DNA of 33,663 nt, taken from NCBI GenBank assembly GCA_003427395.1, contig BFEA01000096.1, forward strand, positions 3,170,288 to 3,203,950. The letters run 5' to 3'. Below, in pieces: positions 9,019-18,880 of the stretch. Made by a program: the position numbers and the translations under genes. Source of the DNA: Chara braunii (lineage: Eukaryota; Streptophyta; Charophyceae; Charales; Characeae). Each line of letters begins with the position of its first letter. The first letter of the stretch is position 1. The notes below the pieces were generated by a model that was not told the DNA's origin, searched no databases, and saw only the letters and a program-made list of their open reading frames with translations.

Positions 9019-10034
9019 TGCAATCAGACTCGTTTTCTCGCTTACTTCTCATGCATGCAAACGGGTGGCAATCAACACTGGTGCCAGGCGCCCACACAAA
9101 GCTCAGAGATATTAAGGGGGGCTTGCATCACAGCTCCAGGCACGAAGTGCAGCAAGACATGCTGGACACGAAGAGCCGACGCTCCACTTAGTTTCAATGG
9201 CAGGCAGGAACACAGTTCAGATGAAAACTCGCTTCAAGTAGCTATGGCGCCTGACCGCCTACACCTTTCACTGCCGACACTGTATTCACACAACTGTTCA
9301 CATGCACTCCACGCTGGATCTCCCTGGATATCCCACGCACTCGCACTCTATACAGCTTACACACACTAAAACTCGCTACAGACTAATTCTAACCTATGGC
9401 GGCTATGGCCGCCTTCTACCAGCTAGCAGCTAGCGGCGATGGCCGCTCCTCCTTCCTCACAGCCCACTTCGACTTTGGGCATCTGCAGACCACCTCACAC
9501 AAGCCGCTCGGGCAGTGCTTCCGCATGGCGCACAGCATAATGAGTGAATAGCTGGACGCTGCGTCTTGTTATATTGGTCAATGGTCTGCCCCTTTCCACT
9601 GGGCCCATGGTGCACACAGTCCCACATGGTACTTGCTGACTAGACAAAGTGAGACTGGGACTGGGTACCGCTGACTAAGCAAAGTTGGACTACCCACTTG
9701 CCCCCTTGCCTCTGGTCTAATGTGAGCAACACTCACCAGTTCTGGACCTTCGGAAGTCTGTGGACTTGGCCTTTCAGGACTGTAGCAGCTACGACCTTGA
9801 CCTTTCAGGACTGTAGCAGCTACAACCTTGACCTTTCAGAGTTGCAACAACTATGACCCCTACACAGCTATGACCCCTACTGGACAACCTACGGTTCAAG
9901 ACCCGACAGCTACACAGACCTACGACAGACACAGTCGGCTACCAAAACACAGGTCACGGGTTCAAAACACACAGGGGTCTACCTAGTACTGTACATGGGC
10001 GAGGTAAGGTCTAGGTAAGGTGAAAACCGTTTCA
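9019..10034 (-). repeat. Element 1, 5' LTR (right copy)
   Basis: This 1016-bp partner of 681-1675 begins TGCAATCAG and ends CCGTTTCA on the plus strand. It holds an additional segment of about 85 bp (roughly 9117-9208, starting GGGGCTTGCATCACAG) that the other LTR lacks, and two 31-bp repeats at 9771-9832. Confidence 0.9.
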
Positions 10035-10500
10035 GAATCATTGGAAAAAAAAAGCAGCTCAAAAACTTAAGGGGCAACTTCAGTAGAGTTGTAATGAACC
10101 CAGTCTGGTAGATGCTCAGAAGTCGTCAAACACCAGTAGTCTTGGTATCTGCAACAAAGTCTCGAAATCATGAAGTGATATGACAAACAGTATCTCATTA
10201 CCATTAGACGAAGAGAGTGGAGGGGGATCAGACATAGGAGAAGGTGGAAGAGATGATAAAAGATCACACAAGTGTAATCCCGTCAAGCCCCTCTCCTTCT
10301 CCGGGCTTCTTCCCTCTCCATGTCAACAACCAGTAGATGATAACAAGTATAGTAATCCTGATCACATACAGTAGTGCCACGTGGCACTCTTATCTCATGG
10401 AGACCATGAAGACACAGCAAATTTCAGTGACGACGTCAACCTCAGGTGAGTATCCGACCTCCCTTATCCACAGATCCCGAACTTCCTCCTCGCAACCAGT
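10035..10500. other. No gene recognised
   Basis: The sequence is of mixed composition. The open frames are short and have no recognisable motif. The DNA just after the LTR (GAATCATTGG) does not repeat the left flank convincingly. Confidence 0.5.
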
Positions 10501-10720
10501 CACCTCATGCAGACAGCGTGGACAATGCCACGTCAGCAGTCGAGACAGGTGGCATACGCCACATCATCAATGAAGAACAGTGGCACGTGCCACATCAGCA
10601 ATGTAGACTAGTAGCAGCGCCAGATCATCATGCAATGTAGACCAGAGGCAGTGCCACATAGACCAGAGGCAACGCCACATCAGCATGCAATGTAGACCAG
10701 AGGTAGCGCCACATGGCACA
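10501..10720. repeat. Degenerate tandem repeat with GCCACATCAGC and ATGTAGACCAG
   Basis: Short blocks such as GCCACATCAGC, GCAATGTAGACCAG and AGGCAGCGCCACAT recur five or six times with variable spacing. The unit is roughly 35-45 bp and heavily diverged. No coding frame is maintained through it. Confidence 0.65.
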
Positions 10721-11054
10721 GAACAAGAAGCGCCAGCCTGCTGCCTCCACCTCGTGCCGTCGTCCGCAATGCCTATGCACAGCCAGCGTCCTAGCCAGCA
10801 TTAAAGCAGCATGGCCAGACTGAATATTGACCACCTCGAGGCCAGTCTGTAAGTAGCATTTGACGAGGATCTCTGGCCTCGGGTCTCCTCCCGTCAGTCG
10901 TCCAGGTTGTTTCACAGCCGAAGGTCTGGATTGTACAGTTGCAGACTTTCCCCTTGGACCTAATGCTGTCTGGGTACCTGCATACAAACAAATGTGTGTG
11001 TCCGACCGGCGGCCTGGGCTGGATACAATTTGACTTTGACTGTTTGGGTTTCTG

Positions 11055-11076
11055 ACAGTTGACTTTTGTCAACTGT
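11055..11076. repeat. Perfect 9-bp stem hairpin
   Basis: ACAGTTGAC and GTCAACTGT flank a TTTT loop. TTGAC lies in the stem. No T-run follows and this is eukaryotic DNA, so it is not called a terminator. Confidence 0.8.
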
Positions 11077-11270
11077 ACCTCGTCCAGGCCCTGAATCTTT
11101 TGCCGGGGTCTTTTCCCTCGTTTTGGCCTGGGCCTGAGTGTGGCCTGGAGAGGCCCTCAGTTTCCACGAGGCTTACTACATGGGTTATTGCGTAGTCAAA
11201 AAAACAAGTGACAATTGCACTACGGGGCAAGACAGTTTGCAATTGCACTCCGGGCACCTGTGTAGCACAC

Positions 11271-11320
11271 CGAACATGTTCAGAGCTTTTCCGAATGTCG
11301 GAACATGTTCCGGTGTTCGG
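11271..11320. repeat. Clustered GAACATGTTC palindromes
   Basis: CGAACATGTTC (11271-11281) is followed by the perfect 14-bp palindrome CGGAACATGTTCCG (11299-11312), nested in outer arms CCGAA (11291-11295) and TTCGG (11316-11320). A variant GAACACGTTCGG follows at 11334. Dimeric binding sites often look like this, but no factor can be named. Confidence 0.7.
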
Positions 11321-11600
11321 CCGCACGCCTCCTGAACACGTTCGGTCGAACGTATTTTTTTTAATGGTAATTTAATTTTAGGTTTTTGATTTTTAACTCG
11401 ATTTGTTTATGAATTTGAGCATATCTCCCAGGCAAAAGTTATTTGTATGATTATCAGGTTTTTCTGAGAACTTTTTTTTTTTTTTTTAACCACAACTACC
11501 TCTGATCCTGTTTTTACCGACCCTGAATGTCACTGTGCACCGAGTTTTGCCGAGCCTGGGTCCCATTGTGCTTTCTTTTCTGGTACAAGTAACAACATTA

Positions 11601-11917
11601 GCGACGCGAAAGCAGCTAGATACAAAATCCGGGGTGCACGTGAGAGTGTGCCTAGCAACGGGCGTTACAGTGCTTCCGTAATAAGGGCAGCACATCCAGG
11701 ATCAACCAAGAATCAAAAAAAAAAAAAAAAAACTCTTTGGAGTCTTTGGATGTGAAAGCAGCTGGATACAGAATTGCGGGCACATGTGAGAGTATGCCCT
11801 CCAATGGGCCATTACAGGAGGACAGAAAATAATGAAAAAAATAATTAAAAAACATCTCTAGTGATGTGAAAACAACTGGATACAGAATCTTGAGTACACG
11901 TGAGAGTGGCCCATTGT
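11601..11917. repeat. Three diverged direct repeats (CAGCTGGATACAGAAT family)
   Basis: Related units begin at 11601, 11748 and 11862. Each has GNNGNGAAANCANCTNGATACA, then a CACGTGAGAGT-like block, and the first two then have GGGCNNTTACAG. Poly-A runs separate the units (17-18 A at 11715-11732). They may be short retroposed copies or an old tandem array. Confidence 0.7.
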
Positions 11918-11984
11918 TTTCGAAGTGTCAGCTGTCCGTGGATTCCGCCCTGCCTGGTTGGCAGGGCACTAAAACAACATCAAA

Positions 11985-12180
11985 AGAAAAAAAACGAAAA
12001 GAAAGAAAAAACAGGAAAAAAAAAAAAAAAAGAAAGAAAAAAACGGAGTTGAATAGTGAACGGAGGGAGGGGGTAGAGAAGGAGCAGAGATGGAAGGGGG
12101 GGGAGAAGATAGGGAAGAAGCCACGGGGAAATAAGGAGGGGAGATATTTTTCAAGTGAAAAAGGTGCAGAAAGGATAAAA
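11985..12180. repeat. Purine-rich A/G tract
   Basis: Almost pure A and G for nearly 200 bp, changing from A-rich to G-rich. Lysine/arginine- or serine/proline-rich open frames here follow from the composition and are not called as genes. Confidence 0.85.
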
Positions 12181-13489
12181 AAGGATGGGAGGTTCTTTCC
12201 TAATCAAACCCATCTCAAGAGCATTGTGGCCCTCCCGTTCTTCAATTGCTCACATTAGATGATGATAATGTGCATTATTGCATGTCAATAAGCCAGCTTC
12301 TTCAATTAACATAATATTTCAACCTCTGTACTCCGGATGTCGTTATTGAGAAATCTGCTTCACTTCAATACCCGTCGACAAACGCCCTTCATTCTTCCTC
12401 TGCATACGCCCCTCCAATGAATGGGAGGTCGGCGCGTGACCTTGCTGTTGCCACGTAGCCTCCCCCACATTGGTTGATTCTACTCCCTCGCCAGCTATGG
12501 TAGAGGGAGAGAGCGCCAGCAACACTGAGCCTTTCATGGCTGTGGCTGATGAAGATCGCCTCACAGAAAAGCCATGTGTCCAATCACTAATAAGCACACA
12601 TAAAGTGACGGCCCGTGTTACGGACTCCGCCAGGGCTCGATCCCTGGTCCATCTTTTTGCTGTTTCTGCTGCTTCCCGTTTTCGGCCTGGCACCCTTTTT
12701 CCAAACCCCTCCTTTGGTACCATCGGATTTTGGACAACTGGCGCCATGCTGCAATTCGGGCGCCACTTTCAAATACCGCACTTTTCAGTTCTGCCCCCGG
12801 GGCTTTTGCAGATCTGCCCCCGGTACTGTACCGGACACCCGGTACTTATACCGGTCCCCCGTACAGTACGGGGACCCAGTCTCGTACCAGTTTTCAGCTG
12901 CTGTACTCGTACTAATTGTGACTTGCTCCTGTTTCGACATTCGGAATCCAAGACTTCGACTTTGTGTCCTTGCCACTGTGTCTGCGTCCGTCCCTCATGC
13001 GTGTTGAGTGAGTGAGTGTGTGTGTGTGCTCTCACTCTGTCCCTCTCTCTCTCCTCTCCCTCGGCTCTCCTTGTCTCCCTCAGCCTCGCGCCTGTTACAG
13101 CCCGCCTAGCAACGCACATGTGGGCACACGTCTGCGCGCGCTGGCGTGTACATAATCTCACACGGCTGCGTGTGCTGGACCACAACGACCTGAATGAGTA
13201 CCTCAATGCCTTCTTGTTTGGATTAAACTATTTGGAAGTTTTATATATTCTGCCTCATTTTGCAGGATTGCCCTTTTTTATTCTGTTTGTACTGGTTCAC
13301 GTACATTTTGTTTGTGCATGTCTTTTGGCTAAGGTGCCAGTTTGGACTGATCATTTGGTTGAGAGTTCATGATAGGATTCGGGGAGATTTTTTAATAGGC
13401 CATCTGTTCACTGATGACCATTGACATAAAAGAGGATTGTTTCCATCCTCAACCTTTAGATCTCGTCCAGAGGGGACTGTCGCTGTGCT
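12181..13489. other. No convincing gene; short open frames only
   Basis: Frames of up to about 180 codons cross this stretch on both strands, but they overlap one another, mostly lack an ATG start and show no domain. A short CCAGGG/CCCTGG hairpin resembling a tRNA T-arm lies at 12630-12647. A GT-rich run lies near 13005-13028, and TTATATATTC near 13239 could be a TATA box. Confidence 0.5.
12820..12876. repeat. Three consecutive GTAC-centred palindromes
   Basis: 12820-12834 is CCGGTAC-T-GTACCGG. 12839-12854 is CCGGTA-CTTA-TACCGG. 12853-12876 pairs GGTCCCC with GGGGACC around GTACAGTAC, with one extra C. Three strong inverted repeats in 57 bp is unusual; the function is unknown. Confidence 0.8.
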
Positions 13490-14230
13490 GCAGCCTTTGC
13501 TGCAGTTACTATTGAACTGTTGCAGCAGATGCCGGAGTTGCTGCCACAACCACCCCTTCTGATTGCTACACCTGCTACTGTATCTGTTGCTGCAGCTACT
13601 ATTGCCTTTGCTGCTGACTGTTTGCTACAGCTGCAGCTACTGTTGAATTTTTCTTCAGCTTTTGCTGCAACTGCAGCTATTGAGATATTCTGCAGCATTT
13701 GTTGCAGCTGTAGCTACAGTTAAGATTTCTACAGCAACTGTTTCTGCCTGCTACTATGGCAGCCGCTCCTGCTGCTGCAGAAACTGCTACTATGAAGTTA
13801 TGCAGCCACTGCTGCAGTTGCTGTTGAGCTGCAGCAGCTGCTACTGCTGTTACGAACAGATGCTGATACTACTACGGCTGTTTCTCTGCAGCTATTGCTG
13901 CAGTAGCTGCTGCAGTTTGTTTGCAGCTACTGCTGCAGCTGTTTCTCCGCAGCTATCGCTGCAGTTTGTTTGCAGCTGATGCAGCACTGCAGCAGCAGCT
14001 TCCCAGCAGTTGTTGCTGCTTTTTCTCTACAGCTAGTGCTGCAGACGTTCGTGCAGTTTGTTTGCAGTTACTGGTGCTGCTGCCGCAACTGTTCCCCAGT
14101 TGTCGTTACTGCTGTTTTTTTGCAGCTATTGTTGCACTAGTTGCTGCAGTTTGTTTGCAGCTACTGTGGGAGCTGGTGCGTCTGTTTCCCAGCAGTTGTT
14201 GGTGCTGTTTTTCTGCAGCCATTGTTGTAT
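13490..14230. repeat. CTG/CAG-rich degenerate repeat array
   Basis: This 740-bp stretch is built of diverged CTGCAGCTACTG-like blocks with many CTGCAG and CAGCTG sites. In its right half GCAGTTTGTTTGCAG recurs near 13913, 13962, 14058 and 14149, showing a higher-order unit of about 91-96 bp and its half. Open frames rich in Leu/Gln/Ala/Cys cross it on both strands but have no start or domain, so it is treated as a satellite-like array rather than a gene. Confidence 0.8.
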
Positions 14231-15952
14231 TGCAAGGAAAGTGAGCGAGAGTGAATGGCAAAACTCGCAATTTCATCATCATATTGAAAACCAGATGGTT
14301 TTGTGTCGCCCAGGAAGCGTATTGTACAAGTGCACACCGAATAAGAGCAAAGCAATTAATCGAATTGTCAATGTCAGCCCTTGCATCACTACCATTAACG
14401 AAGTAACGGATGTTGCTCTACCAATTTACGTCTGGCGCTAATTCAGACTCACGATACCTATCCTAGCCTACGCTACGATGATGCAACTGGAAGAACTTCA
14501 GCAGAAGAATTGATGCACATGAAGATGTCCCCCATGCAGATTCCCACGACACAACAGGTACATCCTCCTTTCTCTCTCATGCCCACTCCCTGTATGTCCC
14601 CTCATAGGCTACCACCATGCGTAAGGAATCCCCAACCTCACAGACATCCAGATCGAGCAGGCCGGTTATAGCTGCCGATCTCCTAGTTGCACCCAACAGC
14701 CTCGCACCTAGCACCCGTGTGCGCTCCTTCGAGCCAACGCTCTGCCTTGGTCATCATGCGAAATGGTAGTGCTACCGCATGAGCCTTCGACTAGAAAGTG
14801 TCTGAACTGGATAGTGGCACTTTCTTTTGTAGAAAGTGTCTGGACTGGTGGGGCTGCCCTGCTGCATGCGTGTTAGCTTCGCTTCCTGTCCCAATATCTG
14901 CACCTAGGCCCTGATTAGATAGCGGCCTGAGACCAAATTGATTACAGCAGCCCAACTATGTGGTGTGGGTGCTGTCTATGCAGCCCTCCCATTGGCCAGT
15001 AGAATCCAGGCTACATCGCGCCGTCATGCACTTTATCCTGGACCTGGTCACGTAGCTCGTCTGTATGGGACTTTTCAAAAACTGACCTCGAAGGCCTTGC
15101 TGCTTTCTGAGTCGACCACCACCCCATGCTGCTATACCAACTGTCGGGCGTAGGGTCTAGGCTCTAACCAATAACATTAATCCTCCACGGCTCGTTTGGG
15201 TCTACGGAGGCCCTAATGCCTTGCACTCCCTCCTTTATAGCTTCGAGCCCTTTGAGATGCTGCTACTGAAAACTTATCCTTCCCCTTGATTCTTTTTTTT
15301 CTTTTCTTTTTTTCAAACGGGACCTTATGGTTCCTGCTCCTTGTCCATTCTGGGGAGGATCAGTCCGGGAAAGGATTACAATAAATACTCACTCACGCTC
15401 CTCCCCCTTAAACCACGAGTACTTGGCCCAGCTATCGATGCCGAGGCTGATTATGCCCTGCGTGCCATTTCGTGAGTACTCAGGCTTAGAAATCTCAGCA
15501 AAACGTGGGAATCTCAGCAAGGCTCATCAGAAATCAGCAGTGTTCTCGGTCTGTGTTTTTGTAGGTCATTACATTATCACGAAACAGCACATGGGAAGAT
15601 CACAAGTCAAGGCTGTTGCAATTATGCTTACTTGTTCAATTATGATGTCTGTGAATCTGGGTTGTGGTCATTCTTTTGGAGAACGTACCAAGTGCCTAAC
15701 TCTGGACATTTCGAATGTCCTTTGTCTTGAACTTGTTTTTTTTCTGCAGGACTGTCTGTGGATGCACAGCCACTGTGTGTCGAAACTACTGCGTTGACAA
15801 GTTGATAATGCCCACATTAGACGCCACTGCCCTCCCTGTGTGCACTTAGGGGTATTGCTGTTTTTCTCTCTTTAACATAGAGAGAGGTTCCAATCTTGAT
15901 CTTTCAGTAAGATCTTCCTTCAAAGTACGTGCTCCTGGAAAGTCATCTCAAG
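14231..15952. other. Upstream region of the GTPase gene, no other gene recognised
   Basis: An ATG-initiated frame of 156 codons at 15327-15797 has no recognisable domain, and its codon pattern is not convincing. A pyrimidine-rich tract occupies about 15288-15314. TTTTTTTTCTGCAG ending at 15749 is a good-looking 3' splice site, so a 5'-untranslated exon of the downstream gene could begin there, but I found no clear donor. CTCTCT and AGAGAG arms at about 15866-15887 can pair. Confidence 0.45.
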
Positions 15953-17515
15953 ATGGGGCTTGAAGACATCATAAAACCGATCATAACACCGGCCATAAAA
16001 CCTCAGGCCGGAGGCACATGCTTGGGCATGGAAGATCGTCGGAACAACCCAAAGAGGGTCGTTCTCCTGTTGGGCAGCAGAGGTTCCGGCAAAACCACTG
16101 TTGCGAATCTCATCCTGCAGAACCTGTGGGATTCACCCAGCCAGTACCAAGTGGCAGATGAAGAAGCCAAGGATGCTGTAACAGTACGGAGACACAGGGA
16201 TTGGGTTGTGCTGGATACTATCGGCATTGAAGGGGGAAACGTTGGTGCAACATCATCGTCGCAGCAGGACCACTTGCAGCCATCGTCGGCAGCGAGGATC
16301 AAGAGCTATCTCAGGGAAAATCCGCTGTCGTTGACACACATTTGTCTTGTGCTGTGGTGCCACGAGTCAAAGGTGTTTCCCTCAAATAGTGACATACAGG
16401 TGGCATCCACAGCGATGATGATGATGAAGGGTGTTGAGAAAAACTTCGTTGTGATCGTGAATGGGGCCAGAGAAGACTGGTTGTTCATGCAAGAGATGTC
16501 GTTGGCAGATCGTCTTAGATGGAGAGGGGTTCCGATGTTTGCCGTGCCTGACATTCAACAGTCCACCAAGAGGATGCCAGTCAACAGTCGAGGCAAGTGT
16601 CCTGACAGTCAAGGTGAGACCCTCCACAGTCACAGTGATGGCTCTTCCAACTTGCCACACACTAAGCAAGTGTGGCGTGATGTCTCCTTCAAATTGAGGG
16701 GCTTCCTTGAAGGACTTCGTTTTGAGGCCCGTTGGCCAATCTTATGCAAGAAGGCAGTGGTCGTGCTGTTCGGACCGGCTGGGGTCGGGAAGTCCACGAT
16801 TGCCAACATGCTCATACAAGGTGATTGTAGAAATGGGATTCATGAAAATGTCTTCCATGTGGAGGACGGTCCTCGTCCGGGAACACTGCGTGTGCAGAAA
16901 GGGGAGACTCACAGGTGGATTGTGTACGACACCGTTGGTCTGGGAGGCTTCACCAAACAGCTAGGAGAAACACTGCACGGAGATGCCACTGCACTGTCGC
17001 CAGCCATGCTTGGCGTTGAAATCCTCAGTTACCTCACCTCCATGAAAACATCCATTGATTACTTTTGTTTTGTGGTCAGGGCAGGCAGAATTAATGAACT
17101 TGATAAGAGCTGTGCCAAGCTCTTTAAGTATTTTTTTGAGACATTAGAGACAAACTTTGTGGTAATTGCAACAAGCACCACCTCCTCCACATGGATTGCC
17201 GAGTATGGAAATGATGTTCTCCGTGATTTGGAATTGTCTGGCATTCCAATTGTGGGGGTAGACTTCCCACGCTCGAATCCCAGTTTTGGAGATGTGGAAA
17301 TGGCACGAAGAAACCTGAGTATACGACTCAGAAATCGGGAGGTGCTGATCAATTTTCTCGAACAATTGCCCTATCATCCCCGACAACCCCGAATTCAAAG
17401 CATTCCCCAGGCGTCCAGGGAAGAAGCAGAGCACGCTGCCGGTATACTGAGGAGATATGGGATTCACGTGAGCTTCTTTATGATATGGACCATAATTGCA
17501 TACAGATGTTGGTGA
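15953..17515 (+). CDS. Tandem P-loop GTPase, AIG1/GIMAP-like (two G domains)
   Basis: An intact intronless ORF of 520 residues. The ATG at 15953 is chosen because the frame upstream has no other ATG before its likely limit and the context is good (A at -3, G at +4). Domain 1 has the P-loop GSRGSGKTT at residues 41-49, DTIG (Walker B/G3) at 88-91, and NGARED at 170-175 in the place of the G4 element of AIG1-type GTPases. Domain 2 has GPAGVGKST at 274-282 and DTVG at 326-329, but its G4 position reads ATSTTS, without the usual acidic residue, so guanine recognition may be weakened. The C-terminus (about 503-520, HVSFFMIWTIIAYRCW) is hydrophobic and could anchor the protein in a membrane, as in some GIMAPs. 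Such proteins act as nucleotide-dependent scaffolds or remodelers at membranes; plant AIG1 was found as a defence-induced gene. Function here is inferred from motifs only. Other P-loop families (septin- or dynamin-related) fit less well. No neighbour suggests a pathway. Confidence 0.75.
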   Translation: MGLEDIIKPIITPAIKPQAGGTCLGMEDRRNNPKRVVLLLGSRGSGKTTVANLILQNLWDSPSQYQVADEEAKDAVTVRRHRDWVVLDTIGIEGGNVGATSSSQQDHLQPSSAARIKSYLRENPLSLTHICLVLWCHESKVFPSNSDIQVASTAMMMMKGVEKNFVVIVNGAREDWLFMQEMSLADRLRWRGVPMFAVPDIQQSTKRMPVNSRGKCPDSQGETLHSHSDGSSNLPHTKQVWRDVSFKLRGFLEGLRFEARWPILCKKAVVVLFGPAGVGKSTIANMLIQGDCRNGIHENVFHVEDGPRPGTLRVQKGETHRWIVYDTVGLGGFTKQLGETLHGDATALSPAMLGVEILSYLTSMKTSIDYFCFVVRAGRINELDKSCAKLFKYFFETLETNFVVIATSTTSSTWIAEYGNDVLRDLELSGIPIVGVDFPRSNPSFGDVEMARRNLSIRLRNREVLINFLEQLPYHPRQPRIQSIPQASREEAEHAAGILRRYGIHVSFFMIWTIIAYRCW

Positions 17516-18090
17516 CTGATTGTGGTGATTCACGCAAATAGACCTCACTGGCCTTTCTCCATGGCATTTACTCGTGTATGAGGGCCATCTGGCATGCTGT
17601 CGGATCTATATGGCATGCGGGCCCTCTATAATACGGTGGCTAGGTATGTATGTATGCATATATGTATGTATGTTCACTACTTATTATTGGTAAGAGAGTA
17701 TGACAAGTCCGCTGCATTCAGGATGGTCATCATCATGTTGGCATCCTCAGTTTCCTCAGTGAGGAGTATGCTTCAGGTGAGCTGGAGGCATTCACACTGT
17801 AATCCTGTTGATAACGTAGGGTGCCTTAGGCCCACGGATCGGCAATGCCCCAGAAACCTTGAAAAGCGGTTTCAGTCTTCCAGCAATGACCATTCCTTTG
17901 CGTAGTGCTCGGAAATGGTTCTTCCCCACATCCTGCCATGTGCCCATCAATGGGAAGGATACTAACAGCAGTATTTAGGCAGATTCATAATCCATGTTTA
18001 GATGTTCACTGCTAGTCAGTGCTAGACTCAGTGTTGCACAGAGGCCCTCGTGTGCGATATCTACTCTCTACTCGACTAGCGTTATACAGG
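17516..18090. other. 3' flank of the GTPase gene; (TATG)n microsatellite
   Basis: A TATG/TGTA repeat lies at 17644-17672. Otherwise there are only short frames without motifs. No canonical AATAAA lies close behind the stop codon, so the polyadenylation site was not located. Confidence 0.5.
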
Positions 18091-18180
18091 GTAGGCAAAC
18101 AGCAGGGTGTTTGCTGCTATGGACTTCCAAGGTAGGCACACTGCAGGGCTTTTGTTGCTATGCACATACAAGGTAGGCAT
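18091..18180. repeat. 40-bp tandem repeat starting GTAGGCA
   Basis: GTAGGCA begins units at 18091, 18132 and 18172. Between them run similar sequences with GCAGGGNNTTTGNTGCTATG. Two complete diverged units and a partial third are visible. Confidence 0.8.
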
Positions 18181-18183
18181 CTG

Positions 18184-18880
18184 TTTGCTGCAGTGCAGCA
18201 GGCGATATGCATCTATGCAATAATGCAACTGATAAAATGAAGTCCGCAATTCACGCAGTCACGGGGAAGGACTTAAAGTTTGGAGTCCAGCACACTTCTG
18301 GATACTGTACTGCAGCATCCTAAACAGTTGTATGGCCAAGTTTGACTATGAAGCATATACAACCCAGTGCCTTGGTTGCCTGGGGAAAAAGATTGTGGGT
18401 ATCTGGTGCTAATAGGGGGAGGATATGTGGAGATCCTGTGTGAGGATTGTAAAGTTCGTCTGGGAGATCTCATGTGAGGCATGCGAGTTTGACTATGAAT
18501 CGTATGCAACGCATTGCCTTGGTCTGAAGTACCGGATGGAGAAGAGGATTGTTGAGAGTTGGCGCTAATGGGGGAAGGATATGAGGAGATCCTGTGTGAG
18601 GCATATGTTTGCTGCATTGCAACAGGCATTATGATACTGACTAAAAGAAGTCCTCACTTCATGAAGAGCCACAGGGGAGGAGTTTTTTCCATGTGGAGTC
18701 GAGCATGCTTCTCAACACTGTAGTGTAGCATTGTTAACCGTTGCATGGCCTAGCTTGACTATGAAACATATACAACACAGTGCCTTGGTCTGCTGTTCCG
18801 AATTGGGAGAAGAATTGTCAGCACCTGGTGGCAATGGGGGGAGGATATGGGGAGATCGTGTGTCATGAAATAAATCATAA
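18184..18880. repeat. Higher-order direct repeats, three related blocks
   Basis: Two long blocks begin with TTTGCTGCANTGCANCAGGC at 18184 and 18608. Both contain a GGAGTC-GAGCA-like section, TTGACTATGAANCATATACAAC, CAGTGCCTTGGT and a GGAGGATATGNGGAGATC end. A shorter middle block (about 18480-18605) repeats only the second half, from TTTGACTATGAATCGTATGC onward. The minus strand keeps a repeated open peptide over part of this, but without a start or domain. Confidence 0.85.

Larger units (their letters stand above)
681..10034 (-). mobile_element. Element 1: degenerate Ty3/gypsy LTR retrotransposon
   Basis: This is a 9.35-kb element read from right to left. It has two LTRs of about 1 kb (9019-10034 is the 5' LTR in element sense, 681-1675 the 3' LTR), a primer-binding site beside the 5' LTR, and a polypurine-like GGCGGGAG beside the 3' LTR. 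The internal order is gag, CCHC knuckle, protease, RT, RNase H, integrase and a chromodomain-like C-terminus, which is the Ty3/gypsy (Metaviridae) order. The coding DNA changes among all three minus frames and holds stops and at least four tandem duplications. The LTRs differ by substitutions and several indels, so the insertion is old. No clear target duplication is visible. Confidence 0.93.
10721..11600. other. Gene-free stretch with palindromes
   Basis: No protein motif was seen on either strand. A perfect hairpin lies at 11055-11076 and a GAACATGTTC palindrome cluster at 11271-11320. A T-run lies at 11472-11487. Confidence 0.5.

Noticed and set aside
8239-9369. Long open frame of 376 codons over the CT repeat
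   Set aside because: Its Ser-Leu and Arg-Glu runs are the translation of (CT)n/(AG)n, and it crosses the leader and LTR of element 1 in antisense direction.
11055-11076. Hairpin as transcription terminator
   Set aside because: The loop is TTTT but no U-run follows the stem, and there is no gene ending there.
12630-12647. tRNA-like T-arm (CCAGGG CTCGAT CCCTGG); a similar motif lies inverted at 1622-1640
   Set aside because: No anticodon or acceptor arm fits around either copy.
12343-13372. Overlapping frames of 118-181 codons
   Set aside because: They compete on both strands, most lack an ATG and none shows a recognisable motif.
13456-14441. Leu/Gln/Cys/Ala-rich open frames
   Set aside because: They come from the CTG/CAG array. 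Both strands are open, there is no domain and there are no convincing starts.
15327-15797. ATG-started 156-codon frame upstream of the GTPase gene
   Set aside because: No domain is visible, and it spans a strong 3' splice-site-like sequence that would more likely be part of an untranslated leader.
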